A DNA stretch of 64,000 nucleotides, from contig JAFFJZ010000047.1 of the NCBI GenBank assembly GCA_018340375.1, positions 620,001 through 684,000 of the forward strand, written 5' to 3'. How positions within the stretch are numbered: position 1 is the first letter of the stretch; each line of letters begins with the position of its first letter. Source of the DNA: Gonatopus flavifemur (taxonomy: Eukaryota > Arthropoda > Insecta > Hymenoptera > Dryinidae). Positions 25,039 through 36,413 of this stretch are shown one piece after another. The notes below the pieces were generated by a model that was given only the letters and a program-made list of their open reading frames with translations, made no database searches and was not told where the DNA came from. Made by a program: the position numbers and the translations under genes.

Positions 25039-26514
25039 TTGATTTCGAGTAGTTCTGGCCAGCATTGCACGGAATTTGGAAAGTTCTGCATGGCATTGCA
25101 TGGAATTCGAATAGTTCTGGCCAGCATTGCACGAAATCCGAAGAGTTCTGCACAGCATTGCGCGGAATTCGGAGAGTTCTGGATGGCATTGCACGGAATT
25201 CGGATAGTTCTGACCAGCATTGCCTCGATTTCGAGTAGTTCTGGCCAGCATTGCACGAAATCTGAAGAGTTCCGGCCAGCATTGCACGGAATTTGGAAAG
25301 TTCTGCATAGCATTGCGTGGAATTCGAGGAGTTCTGGACAGCATTGCGCGGAATTCGAAGAGTTCTGGACGGCATTGCACGACATTCGGATAGTTCTGGC
25401 CAGCATTGCACGGAATCCGGATAGTTCTGGCCAGCATTGCCTCGATTTCGAGTAGTTCTGGCCAGCATTGCACGAAATCCGAAGAGTTCTGCACAGCATT
25501 GCGCGGGATTCAGAGAGTTCTGGATTGCATTGTACGGAACTCAGATAGTTCTGGCCAGCATTGCACGGAATTCGTGCTAATCAGAACTATCTGAATTTCG
25601 TGCAATGCTGTCCAAACTCTTCGAATTCCATGCAATGCTATGCAGAACTTTCCAAATTCCGTGCAATGCTGGCCAGAACTACTCGGAATCGAGGCAATGT
25701 TGGTCAGAACTATTCGAACTCCGTGCAATGCTGGCCAGAACTACTCGAAATTCAGGCAATGCTGGTCAGAACTATTCGAATTTCGTGCATTGCTGGCCAG
25801 AACTATCTGAATTTCGTGCAATGCTGTGCAGAACTCTCCGGAATTTGTGCAATGCTGCCCAGAACTATTCGAAATCGAGGCAATGCTGGTCAGAACTACT
25901 CGAATTCCGTGCAATGCTGGTCAGAATCATTTGAATCCTCTGCAATGCTGGTCAGAACCCCAGTTCAGACAGAAAGTCGGACGGGTAACCAGACAGGCTG
26001 TCAGGTAATCGAAATCCCCGTCCAAGCTGTATCAATTGTTCTGCTGTATCAAAACTCCGATTCTCAACGTCACAAAATATTTCGTCTCCCCGCGTCATCT
26101 CCAAACTCGGCTCATCATGAAAGCAAAAACGAATTCACCCATTGTTGATGTTAGAACTCCGCATTCCCAACTCCTCCGTGTGTATACTATCCGAGAACTT
26201 CGAGATATTGATCCCTCCTCCCACATAGCTCGCAATGCTATGGATTCGTCATAGAATCCAGCATATCATTTCCATAAATATTGGAAAAACTCTCCATTCC
26301 TCACTTTCCCGCATGCTCACAATCCCAGAACTCTCGAGTCCTGATTGTTCCAACCTCTCATCGCTGGAATGCTATCATATCATTGTAGAACTTGGCATTC
26401 CATCTTTTCAAATACAATTTTTCTGAGTGATATGAATAGAACTATGGTGAATGCTACTGGAACTGTCACTTTTTCGTGCAATGCCAGCATTTGATATGCC
26501 AACTTCACATTCAC
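25039..26514. mobile_element. Partial Z-family foldback (Z3) with 31-bp repeats
   Basis: 31-bp monomers run inverted from about 25,045 to 25,565, then forward to about 25,960. The outer arm matching 18,816-19,432 follows and ends CTTCACATTCAC at 26,514. The left outer arm is missing; F1 abuts the repeat directly at 25,038/25,039. A single candidate target copy, TTTCAATTC, follows at 26,515-26,523. Confidence 0.85.
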
Positions 26515-26913
26515 TTTCAATTCTTTGTAAGCGGAGCAACAAACATATTTAACTAAACGCAATTCTCTGATCAAGTTTCACTCGACTCTTAAAACAAAAC
26601 TTCGGTCGTCATTCTCCACCCTTCCTTTGGAATACAAACGCAAATTTTTACGGTATAAGCAAACACGAATGACATCAAGATCATCCCAACCGCTGAAAGT
26701 GACGGTCTGGACAAATTCAACCCGGCTCGTAACGCTTTAATCCTTGAGGTAAAAACAAAAATCTTTGCAATATACCATGTGCAAACAGCAAAGAATCATT
26801 TGTTGACGACAAAATATTTGATAAAATCTCATGTGCAGGTGACCTATGCAATTAAGAAAATACCAGCATTTACCATCCGAGCACGTTGGTTAGAAAAAGA
26901 CAAACCTATACGA
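26515..26913. other. Non-coding spacer between foldbacks
   Basis: Sequence of mixed composition with no repeat family recognised. A short stretch (about 26,690-26,752) looks mildly coding-like before a GGTAAAAA, but it is too short to name. The 9-bp sequence CCTATACGA at 26,905-26,913 is the left target copy for F2. Confidence 0.5.
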
Positions 26914-29900
26914 ACGTCCGTTACGGTGGAGGACCCATATCGACAAAACCCTTTGGGACCTATATGAGAATTTGTCGCTTTTTTGTCGCTAATTAGTTAC
27001 CAAGAGTTTGATTTTGTCGCTCTTTTGGTTTCCGAGAAAATCGAGGGTACACCAAGGGGGCCGTTCCGCTAGAAAACCCAATATGGTTAATGAGTCGGAG
27101 CGGATTGAAAGTTATACAGGAATTTGTCGCTTTTTTGTCGCTGAAATTTGAGCATAGTTGGAATACCGTAGGCCCAACCGTTCCCGAGTAGGAGGGAAAT
27201 AACGGATTTGAAAATGCAGGATATATGGGATACGAGAATGGTGGTGATGAACACACGGAGGACAATTTGATGACTTGATATGTGATAACGCACAGAAACA
27301 TTTGGAGATAGTGATGCAGGGAAAATCTTGTAATATGGATGTAACATGAGTGTGACGAGGATATAACAAACCTCGAATAGTGATTGATTGAACATCATAT
27401 TGATAGAAACCGTTGTGCGACAGAATATTTCATTCACAATATGCGAGCGACAGAATCAGAATTCACTGGGAATTGGGAGGTCGAGCTGACACTGAACTTC
27501 GGTGTAGGTTTTTCCAGTCCAGTGGAGATTTTCAGGAAATATTCTTGGGTTTCGTGATTGATCGAACATTCCACTGATGGAAACCGTTGAGCGATAAAAT
27601 ATTCCATTGAAATTATCGGAGCGACGGAATCAGAATTCACCGAAAATCGAGAAATCGAGCAAGTTAGGGACTTCTAACTAGGTTTTCCAGGTCTGGAACA
27701 GATTTTCCGAGAATATTCCCGGGTTTTGTGATTATCCGAACATCCCACTGATGGGAACCGTTGAGCGACAAAATATTCAATTGAAATTGTCGGAGCGACA
27801 AAATCAGGATTCACCGAAAGTTGAGAAATTGAAGTGGCTCGTCACTTCTATCTGGGTTTTCCAGGTCTGGGATAGAGTTGCTGAGAATATTTCCGGGTTT
27901 TGTGAATAATCGAACATTCTACTGATGGGAACCGTTGAGCGACAAAATATTCCATTCACAATATCCGAGCGACAAAATCGGAATCCACGAGAGATTGAGG
28001 GATCGAGCTGGCTTGTCACTTCTATCTGGGTTTTCCAGGTCTGGAAAACCTAGATATAAGTGACTAGCGTGCTCGATTTCTCAACTTTCGGTGAATCCTG
28101 ATTTTGTCGCTCCGACAATTCCAATGGAATATTTTTCCGCTCAACGGTTGACATCAGTGGAATGTTCGAACAATCACAAAACCCAAGAATATCCTCAGAA
28201 AACCTCCTCCAGACCTGGAAAACCCAGATAGAAGTGACGAGCCAGTTCAATTTCTCAACTTTCGGTGAATCCTGATTTTGTCGCTCCGACAATTTCAATG
28301 GAATATTCTGTCGCTCAACGGTGCCCATCAGTGGAATGTTCGAATAATCACAAAACCCGAGAATATTCTCAGAAAATCTATTCAAGACCTGGAAAACCTA
28401 GATAGAAGTGACGACCCAGCTCGATCCCTCGATTTTTCCTGACTTTCGATTTTGTCGCTCGGATATTGTGAATTGAATATTTTGTCGCTCAACGGTTCCC
28501 ATCAGTGGGATGTTCGATCAATCACAAAACCCAAGAATATTCTAAGGAAATCTATTCCACACCTGGAAAATTTAGATGGAAGTGACGAACCAGCGTGATC
28601 TCTCAATTTTCGGTAAATTCTGATTTTGTCGCCCCGATAATTTCAATGGAATATTTTGTCGCTCAACGGTGCCTTTCAGTGGAATGTTGGATCAATCAGA
28701 AAAACCAAGAATATGCTCAGAAATCCTGTTCCAGACCTGGAAAACCCAGACAGAAGTGACGAGCCATTTCAATTTCTCAATTTTCGGTGAATCCTGATTT
28801 TGTCGCTCCGATAATTTCAATGGAATATTTTGTCGCTCAACGGTTCCTATCAGTGGAATGTTGGATCAATCATAAAACCCAAGAATATTCCCAGAAAACC
28901 TATTCCAGACCTGGAAAACCCAGATAGAAGTGACGAGCCAGTTCAATTTCTCGATTTTCGGTGAATTCTGATTTTGTCGCTCCGATAATTTCAATGGAAT
29001 ATTTTGTCCCTCAACGGTTCCTATCAGTGGAATGTTGGATCAATCAGAAAACCCAAGAATATTCCCAGAAAACCTATTCCAGACCTGGAAAACCCAGATA
29101 GAAGTGACGAGCCAGTTCAATTTCTCAATTCTCGGTGAATCCTGATTTTGTCGCTCCGATAATTCCAATGGAATATTTTGTCGCTCAACGGTGCCTTTCA
29201 GTGGAATGTTGGATCACTCACAAAACCCAAGAATATCCTCAGAAATCCTGTTCCAGACCCGGAAAACCTACTTAGAAGTGACGAACGTGCTCGATTTCTC
29301 GATTTTCGGTGAATTCTGATTTTGTCGCTCCGATAATTTCAATGGAATATTTCGTCGCTCAACGTTTCCTATCAGTGGAATGTTGGATCAATCATAAAAC
29401 TCAAGAATATTCCCAGAAAACCTATTCCAGACCTGGAAAACCCAGACAGAAGTGACGAGCCAGTTCAATTTCTCGATTTTCGGTGAATTCTGATTTTGTC
29501 GCTCCGATAATTTCAATGGAATATTTTGTCGCTCAACGGTTCCTATCAGTGGAATGTTGGATCAATCAGAAAACCCAAGAATATTCCCAGAAAACCCATT
29601 CCAGACCTGGAAAACCCAGATAGAAGTGACGAGCCAGTTCAATTTCTCAATTCGCGGTGAATCCCGATTTTGTCGCTTCGATAATTCCAATGGAATATTT
29701 TGTCGCTCAACGGTGCCTATCAGTGGAATGTTGGATCAATCACAAAACCCAAGAATATTCTCAGAAATCCTGTTCCAGACCTGGAAAACCTAGGTAGAAG
29801 TGACTAACGTGCTCGATTTCTCGATTTTCGGTAAATTCTGATTTTGTCGCTCCGATAATTTCAATGGAATATTTTGTCGCTCAACGGTTCCCATCAGTGA

Positions 29901-30731
29901 AATGTTCGAATAATCACAAAACCCAAGAATATTCCCAGAAAATCTATTCCAGACCTGGAAAACCTAGATAGAAGTGACGAGGCAGTTCGATTCCTCAATA
30001 TTCGGCGAATCCCGATTTTGTCGCTCCGATAATTCCAATGGAATATTTTATCGTTCAACGGTTTCCATCAGTGGAATGTTCGATCAATCACGAAACCCAA
30101 GAATATTCCCTTAAAATCTTCACTGGACTGGAAAAATCTACACCGAAGTTCAGTGTCAGCTCGACCTCCCAATTCCCAGTGAATTCTGATTTTGTCGCTC
30201 GCATATTGTGAATGAAATATTCTGTCGCACAACGGTTTCTATCAATATGATGTTTAATCAATCACCATTTGAGGTTTGTTGTACCCTCGTTACACCCATC
30301 TTACATTCATATTACAAGATTTTCCCTGCATCACTACCTTCAAATGTTTCTGTGCGTTATCATATATCAAGTCATCAAATTGTCCTCCGTGTGTTCATCA
30401 CCACCATTCTCGTATTCCATATATCCTGCATTTTCAAATCCGTTATTTCCCTTCTACTCGGGAACGGTTGGGCCTACGGTATTCCAACTATGCTCAAATT
30501 CCAGCGACAAAAAAGCGACAAATTCCTGTATAACTTCCAATCCGCTCCGACTCATTAACCATATTGGGTTTTCTAGCGGAACGGCCCCCTTGGTGTACCC
30601 TCGATTTTCTCGGAAACCAAAAGAGCGACAAAATCAAACTCTTGGTAACTAATTAGCGACAAAAAAGCGACAAATTCTCATATAGGTCCCAAAGGGTTTT
30701 GTCGATATGGGTCCTCCACCGTAACGGACGT
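26914..30731. mobile_element. Foldback transposon F2 with perfect 9-bp target duplication
   Basis: Begins ACGTCCGTTACGGTGG and ends with its exact complement. It is flanked by CCTATACGA at 26,905-26,913 and 30,732-30,740. The terminal ~560 bp of both arms are nearly identical, so insertion or homogenisation was recent. The arms continue as ~175-bp tandem units, three inverted (about 27,470-28,040) and about twelve forward (28,042-30,150), switching at about 28,042. The motif TTTGTCGCT occurs twice per unit and several times in the terminal arms, which would suit a repeated protein-binding site. It encodes no transposase. Ends resemble those of F1 (ACGTCCGTT), and CCGTTCCGCTAG occurs inside its arms, tying the two into one group. 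A 9-bp duplication suggests a Mutator-like enzyme; that is inference. Confidence 0.93.
27470..30150. repeat. ~175-bp tandem arrays inside F2, opposite orientations
   Basis: Each unit carries CCTGGAAAACCCAGATAG, AGAAGTGACGAGCC, GATTTTGTCGCTCCGATAA, AATATTTTGTCGCTCAACGG and CAGTGGAATGTT. The marker CCTGGAAAAC recurs near 28,214, 28,393, 28,561, 28,737, 28,912, 29,087, 29,260, 29,437, 29,612, 29,785 and 29,961. Confidence 0.9.
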
Positions 30732-30740
30732 CCTATACGA

Positions 30741-32538
30741 TAGTAAGAGAGGTCCGAAGCAAACGCTTGTATCCGTTCAAGGAAAGCAATACTGAAATAT
30801 GTTTGGATTATTTATAAAAACGAAACAAAAATTCAAAGTCTCAGAATCTGATGGATCATCGTTATTTATCTTTTTGAATTAACTACTTGAAACTGATAAC
30901 ATCGTCTAGAGAATATACTGCAAGATTTTGGGTCTCAAACAGTGTAGTATTGCGTTATTCGATTACTAATTCATTTCAATAAACGATTCAAACTCCAGCA
31001 ACATACTGAAATTGATTCTCAATCAGTTCATATCAAGTTTATATTCTCCTAAAAATACTTACATTTTTTTTGAAAGTGTTAATATTTTCTTTTGATTGTA
31101 TCCTAAGTCATAGGTAGAATTGATTTTACAATATTTTTGATTATTTTTGCGCGAATATGCCTTGTCATCTAGAATGCAAAGTGCATAATTCAAAGTCTGT
31201 TAAACAGAGATCATAAATACTTGTAATACCATCTTAAAAACTCGCAACATATACAATTACAGCTGTAGCGCTAGTGCTACGTTTCAACTCCTAATTTTAT
31301 AAAAACATTGAGTTTTTTTCTGGGTGCTGAGGAATTACTCTTGGGTTTTCCAAGTGTGAGTTTCAAAGTAAAACCAACTTCAATTATTCGTCGTTCGAAC
31401 GTGTCGTAGCGCACTCTTAACAAAGAGGAACAAGAACTGTGACGATCGTTCTTTGTGTTTTTTTAGTATAACGTTTAGCAGATTCTTTTAAATTCGAGTA
31501 TCACACGATATACCGAGTATAGCGCAAATGTACTGCATTAATTTAATTGCGTTGTGCAGGGACATGGCTAGACCTGTATCTGGCTTCATGTTTTGTTTTC
31601 AATGTATACCTTGTTATAGAAGCAGGGAGTTTCTTCATATACTTCTACAATGTCCAAACCAATCAGTTTAGTTACACACACCATACATTTATAAAACTAA
31701 AATGAAAAGATAAGAATACAATTAAAAATGTTGATATTTCTTGATGTATTTTTCCATAACTATTGTAAAATAATTTGTCAAAAGGGAATTAATAATACAT
31801 AATACATGGAAAATTATTACATTGACGAGTATACAAAAGGATGTAATCCAAATTCATTTCATGAACTGATGATATAGTAATGTCAGGTTCTCTACGTAAT
31901 TGTCAAGTACAGAAGCTTGAAAAGAGGAATCATTTGAATTTAAAATTTTCATTACATGCAATAGAGGAAGTTGTGTTTTATTGGGAACATGACAGTACAA
32001 AAATATTTCAGAATGAATGTCTTAGTTTTGCATCCGCTATGAAAAAGATTGATTTAGTTTTGGAATTATCAATTAATATATAGTTATAATCCTGTATAAT
32101 CGTGTAATAGAATTTTCATTACGATACATACACTCTAATATATCAAAATGACAGTTGAAAGTTATAATTTATAGTTCAGCAGTCGTTTGGATTCATGAAG
32201 CTGAAACTGGCAGCCGTAAAGGTAGCAGCCAATCGTCACATTTTTTACATTACACGTTTATTGAAGATTTGAGGATCCAAAACGTTCAATGGGATGTTAC
32301 TTTATTGATTTCTGGTATGAACAAATCTTAAACAATGTTCAATCAGAAGTTACAAAAACTGGCTGCTAGTTTTAGCTTCATGTTTGGATTCTTACAGCAA
32401 CTTACGAAATTTTGTATTACATTCATACTAGTATCAATATTCATTATTTATCCTGTAAAAATAGTAAATTCATGTATCAACGACAAACCATTATGTGCTT
32501 TAAAACTTGAAATATATCATAAAAAATCAAAAACTCAC
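30741..32538. other. Probable lipin intron sequence, no element recognised
   Basis: AT-rich, apparently single-copy DNA between F2 and the lipin exon. A 67-codon open frame at 31,880-32,083 has no recognisable product. I looked for a continuation of lipin on the minus strand here and found none, so the intron that begins at 32,538 extends at least to this point and probably past the left edge. Confidence 0.5.
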
Positions 32539-32727
32539 AATTTTTTCCCTGGAACGAAGCACCCCGAGTTTTCCAAAACGAACGTGAAAAGGCGAACAAG
32601 TGAAGGATCCATCGAGTTGTTCAACGACAATTACGTCAATAGCACCGGTCAGAGTAGCAGCATTGATTTCATTATAAAAATCACGAAAATTGCTGATAAA
32701 TTTTCCAATGTAGTTCATGCTGTACAT
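32539..32727 (-). CDS. Lpin: Lipin (phosphatidate phosphatase), first coding exon
   Basis: Lipins dephosphorylate phosphatidic acid to diacylglycerol, a Mg2+-dependent step in triacylglycerol and membrane lipid synthesis, and also act as nuclear co-regulators. The 63 codons read [10 protein letters not shown], then [46 protein letters not shown] and SREKI. This is the start of the conserved N-terminal lipin (NLIP) domain, which in the family begins at the first residues, so the N-terminus is complete. The first ATG gives MYSM; the fourth codon (MNYIG) is an alternative start. After ATT comes GTGAGTTTTT, a canonical donor in phase 0 where the family continues with VDIEING. The catalytic HAD domain exons are not in the window. 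The frame is intact, so this is a live host exon rather than a relic. Confidence 0.95.
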
Positions 32728-33560
32728 TTTAATTCCTTATCCGAACCACTTCCAGACGAAAGAAAAACCAATTTCGAACAACAACTTCTTTGTCTGGTTC
32801 TCGAAAGTTTTCGAGTCCTTCGACAACACGGATTCGAGTACAACAGAGAGATACGCGCGCACTCACACACACAAGGCGACGTCAAGTTTCAACTCTTCTT
32901 ACTCTTCGTCGTCGTTGTTAATTTATCTAACCATATTGGAGATTGTTCGTCAGGAACGATGAACTTGCTATATAAATCTATGAATTACGTTAAATACACG
33001 CGAAACAACAACACGTACCGATGGGTTCGAGGGAAAAAACTGTATTCAATCAAAGTCCAATTGGCAATAGGTGTGCCGTTGTTGTTCCGATAAATTGTTC
33101 TAACACTCCTCCTCGTCCATTGAAACGATATTCACAAGTTATTTGAAACAGCAGTTATCGTAGAAAATCTTTGATACAACGAGGTACAAAGAGCAAACGA
33201 TGACAAGACTTGTCAATTCCAAGGAGACAAGGTATATTATCACAATCGACTTCGGCAAAACGGTGATCGATTGACACACATCTCTGATTCCTTTTTTCTT
33301 CCTCGTAGGTTTGTTCCGTCGATCCTCGAGTGACTACTATTGCTGTTCGCTACTTCTGTCGAATTCTAACCACTAGCAGACGGCTGAACCGAGGTGATCA
33401 TGTCGCCTCGGTCACGTGACTCAACAAACAACCAATCGGATATCTCGGTCCGTGACGGTCGATAATGAGGTTCACCACGTGAATGACCACTTGACGTTCG
33501 TCTGACGTTTATCCCGCGACTTTCGATTTCCGTAATGATATCTGAAACGAGACACAAGGG
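32728..33560 (-). promoter_or_regulatory. Lpin: Lipin 5' untranslated and promoter region
   Basis: Directly upstream of the lipin start, CpG-richer than its surroundings and without transposon families. It has two CACGTG boxes (33,413-33,418, within GTCACGTGAC, and 33,476-33,481) and CCAAT at 33,432-33,436. These are common proximal promoter elements, so transcription probably starts near 33,250-33,400; the start itself and any 5' splicing cannot be read from sequence alone. CACGTG is the bHLH (for example MYC/MAX, USF or SREBP-type) site; which factor binds is unknown. Confidence 0.55.
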
Positions 33561-34029
33561 CCTTTTAAACAAGGAATTCAAAAATTCGCGTATGCTCGGG
33601 ATGAAAACAATATGTCTGCACTGAAAAAAAAATTTCTTCCAACCAAATAAATAGTTTATTTGTCCTCTCTCCATAAAATATTTCTTAGGATTAATTAAAT
33701 ATTTGATCGAATCAAATAATGGAATGCTTGCCTCGAATAAATTGGTCTTCCAAATAAATAATTTATTCGCCACAAGTAATCAGTTTTTGCATCCAATTGA
33801 ATATTTACCCACTGAGCATTTCCGTTAGAACCTTGCATTAACATTGCAGCGATATTGATGCGATCTTGAAAGTACTTGTCTTTCAATTCACAAATGCAAT
33901 ATTACAAAAGTAACTTGCAAAAATATCGTTGAAATATCACCTGACAACGTAACATTCCTGCAATTTACGTGTAATTGGATGTTGTAATTCTCATAACAGG
34001 TACTTTAAAGATCGCATCAACATCGATCC

Positions 34030-34605
34030 CAGACAGCACAGAAAGTTCTCTGAATGTTCTATAAACATAATCTTGGTTCCGCGTGTGTTGGTGCCCAAGG
34101 CACATATTTTCCAAATGTTTAGAGTACCTTCGCTTTTGATGCACATGAATACGTACCGAGCACGTTCTTTTCATATACTACGGGACGTTCTTTCCGCGTT
34201 TCCTGAACGTGCTTCCATAAAAACTAACCTTTTAAAAACATATGTGCAACGCCGCGGAACGTTGTGAAAACCTTTCTTTGAATACGTCCCAAGAACATTG
34301 CAAGAAGATATGAATAGAACTAAACGAGACATTTGCATGTTCCTGCGACATACATGCGACGTTTTTAGAACATCATGAGACGTTATTTGTTAGTTCTCTG
34401 TGTAACCACCCTGCTTAAAGTGTGATATAGAATCGTATAGAATATCATAGATTATGATTCAAAAACATGATAAGATTCACAGTTTCTATCATGTTTTTGA
34501 ATCATATTTTATGAAATTCTATACGATTCTATATGACACTTTAAGCAGGGCAAGCACGTTTTCGGGGCGTCCAGAAAACCTCCCGGTGCTGTATGTGATG
34601 CAATG
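34030..34605. mobile_element. Nested element related to 44,383-44,752
   Basis: The stretch with GACAGCACAGAAAGTTCTCT, TTGGTTCCGCGTGT, AACATGCAAATGTC-type motifs and CCTCCCGGTGCTGTATG matches the element at 44,383-44,752 along its length. Ends are CAGCACAG-like and CGGTGCTGT-like inverted motifs. It is itself interrupted at 34,409-34,550. Confidence 0.72.
34409..34550. mobile_element. 142-bp palindromic MITE, CCCTGCTTAAAG ends, CA duplication
   Basis: Near-perfect palindrome: CCCTGCTTAAAGTGTGATAT at the left and its near complement ending CTTTAAGCAGGG at the right, flanked by CA (34,407-34,408 and 34,551-34,552). The uninterrupted relative at about 44,700 reads GAAACCAAGCACG, a single CA, which proves the insertion point. 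Confidence 0.9.
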
Positions 34606-35001
34606 TTAATGCAAGGTTCTAACGGAAATGCTCAGTGGGTAATTTCTACAAATAGATATTTTATGAAGAGAGGACAAATAAATATTTTTTTCAGTGTGTT
34701 TTTTTATCATAACAATGTCGTAATGCAATACTGTGTACAATTTGTGAGAACTTTGATTAATATTTTGCATGAGAATGTTCGTTCGAACCACATATTTTAA
34801 CTGATTTTTTATTTTTTTCTTGCATATCTTCCATGGGTGAGGAAGAAAGAGAGAAAGAAAAAAAAGAGGGAGTTTTAAAAGAATACTTGGGGAGATTGAA
34901 CATTTTTTACCTCAAGAAATCAATCATTTGTAAGTGGAACGTAAAGTATTCAAAACGCCATCATTGAGGTGCGTTGAAGATTCGATGATGGAGACCCAGT
35001 G

Positions 35002-35254
35002 CCCACTGAGCATTTCCGTTAGAACCTTGCATGTTGATGCGATCTTGAAAGTACCTGTTATCAGAATTACAACAGTAATATTACAACATCCAATTACAAG
35101 TAAATTGCAGCAATTTTACGTTGTCAGGTGATATTTCAACGATATTTTTGCAAGTTACTTTTGTAATATTGCATTTGTAAATTGAAAGACAAGTACTTTC
35201 AAGATCGCATCAATGTCGCCGCAATGTTAATGCAAGGTTCTAACGGAAATGCTC
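35002..35254. mobile_element. Second copy of the CCCACTGAGC element
   Basis: Starts CCCACTGAGCATTTCCGTTA and ends TAACGGAAATGCTCAC, with the same interior motifs as 33,808-34,639 but without the nested insertion. About 253 bp, non-coding. Confidence 0.8.
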
Positions 35255-35448
35255 ACTCTGCTAAATTTTCTCAATAAAGAACGATACAAAACGATACATT
35301 TTTTCTATAGTTTTCAATGAGGTCTCTGAATACGGAATTTACGAAGTTATATCGTTATTAAACGATAGAACTCTATCGTTCCTTATCGTTTTCTATGAAA
35401 ATTCAAAAGAATGTATGGGATTATATCGCGAAATTCGTATAAGAAAAG

Positions 35449-36082
35449 TACCCTGTTGGAAAAAATGATTGAAATGGATGGATTTGGATAGGACTTCGAT
35501 CCGAATTCAAACATTTTCTATACATATCAATCCGGTTTTGTCCGGTAGTGAGACAAGTGATCCATAAGTATCCAGTTCTGTCCATGCAGAGAGAACTTCT
35601 ATCAGTTTTAATGCGGAACTGGGGGATTTTTGGAAGTTTCCAATCCGTTGGCATCCTTTTCCAATCCAGAAGCGTTGCCGATCCGTTTTTGTCCATCAAG
35701 AAAATAGAATGATCATCCATAATGATCTGAACTACAATATCTATTCGTTCGTGTCCAGAGAACGGATGGACTTCCTATACGAACGAATCACATTACATTT
35801 TTGAGATGTGAATTTGTTTTTGAATCCATTTTCATCCGTGAAGAGAGATGAGAATCCTATCCGATTGAATCTGAATTCAGAGCCTCGTCCAATTTCATCC
35901 GTTGGACGTATGAACTTTCGATCAGAATGAATGAGGATTTTTCTTGACATCATGTCAGTGCGCTCAATCCAATTTGATCCAGACTTTCGGATAGAGACTG
36001 GATTCGAATGTATCCGATCAATGACCTGTATCCGTTTCCATCGAAGAGACGTGTAAAATTTGAATCCGTCTGAATCCAAAAT
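35449..36082. repeat. GGAT-rich foldback arm with CCCTGTTGG end
   Basis: Begins CCCTGTTGGAAAAAATGATTG and continues with repeated ATGGAT/ATCC motifs. It matches, inverted, the end of the element finishing at 46,793 over several hundred bases (GAAATGGATGGATTTGGATA and onward). Its own partner arm is not seen next to it. Non-coding. Confidence 0.75.
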
Positions 36083-36083
36083 T

Positions 36084-36413
36084 ACACGTAGAAAAGTGCC
36101 TCCTTGGAAAATAGTATAGTTCACGATTTTATGTAGTAAAAAGTATCTTTAATATGTTTCCAGTAGAATGAACTATGTAATTCATTGATCATGCGATGTG
36201 AAATATTGAAGAACGTAACGTCACGTAGTATCCTTATGAATCACTATGAGAATTTTGAATTTCTGTAATTTTCATCACTGAATTTGAATTTTTATGCGCT
36301 ACAAATCAGTATGCGACGTAATACAGTTTCCCATATCACATATCGGGGGCGGCCCTGCTACATATGTGAGCGAACTTTACTATTTTTTCAAGATCTCTTT
36401 TCTCTGTGTATGC
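36084..36413. mobile_element. MITE with CACGTAGAAAAG ends
   Basis: Left end TACACGTAGAAAAGTGCC and right end CTTTTCTCTGTGTA with flanking TA. Interior AT-rich with partial inverted pairing. Weaker than the other members of the CAC...GTG group. Confidence 0.55.

Larger units (their letters stand above)
33808..34639. mobile_element. Element with CCCACTGAGCATTTCCG ends, TA duplication
   Basis: Ends CCCACTGAGCATTTCCGTTA and its complement, flanked by TA (33,806-33,807 and 34,640-34,641). Its interior shares GATCGCATCAA, TTGCAATATTAC and AAAATATCGTTGAAATATCA motifs with the copy at 35,002-35,254. It contains a further insertion at about 34,030-34,605. Confidence 0.8.
33619..34696. mobile_element. 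MITE with CACTGAAAAAA ends, host of nested insertions
   Basis: Left end CACTGAAAAAAAAATTTCTTCC and right end ATTTTTTTCAGTG, both flanked by TG (33,617-33,618 and 34,697-34,698). The arms share AAATAAATAG/CCTCTCTCCATAAAATA motifs. It is interrupted by the element at 33,808-34,639, so its own length is only about 245 bp. Confidence 0.75.

Noticed and set aside
24955..26148. Overlapping frames up to 195 codons with QNYSKSRQCW-type repeats
   Set aside because: Same cause as above, within the Z3 31-bp array.
27087..30652. 116-127 codon frames in both F2 arms (MNEIFCRTTVS type)
   Set aside because: They lie in the terminal inverted repeats, overlap in other frames, and have no recognisable domain.
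32335..33093. 252-codon forward open frame, the longest in the window
   Set aside because: It is antisense to the lipin first exon and 5' region; the conserved signal is on the minus strand, and the forward protein matches nothing I know.
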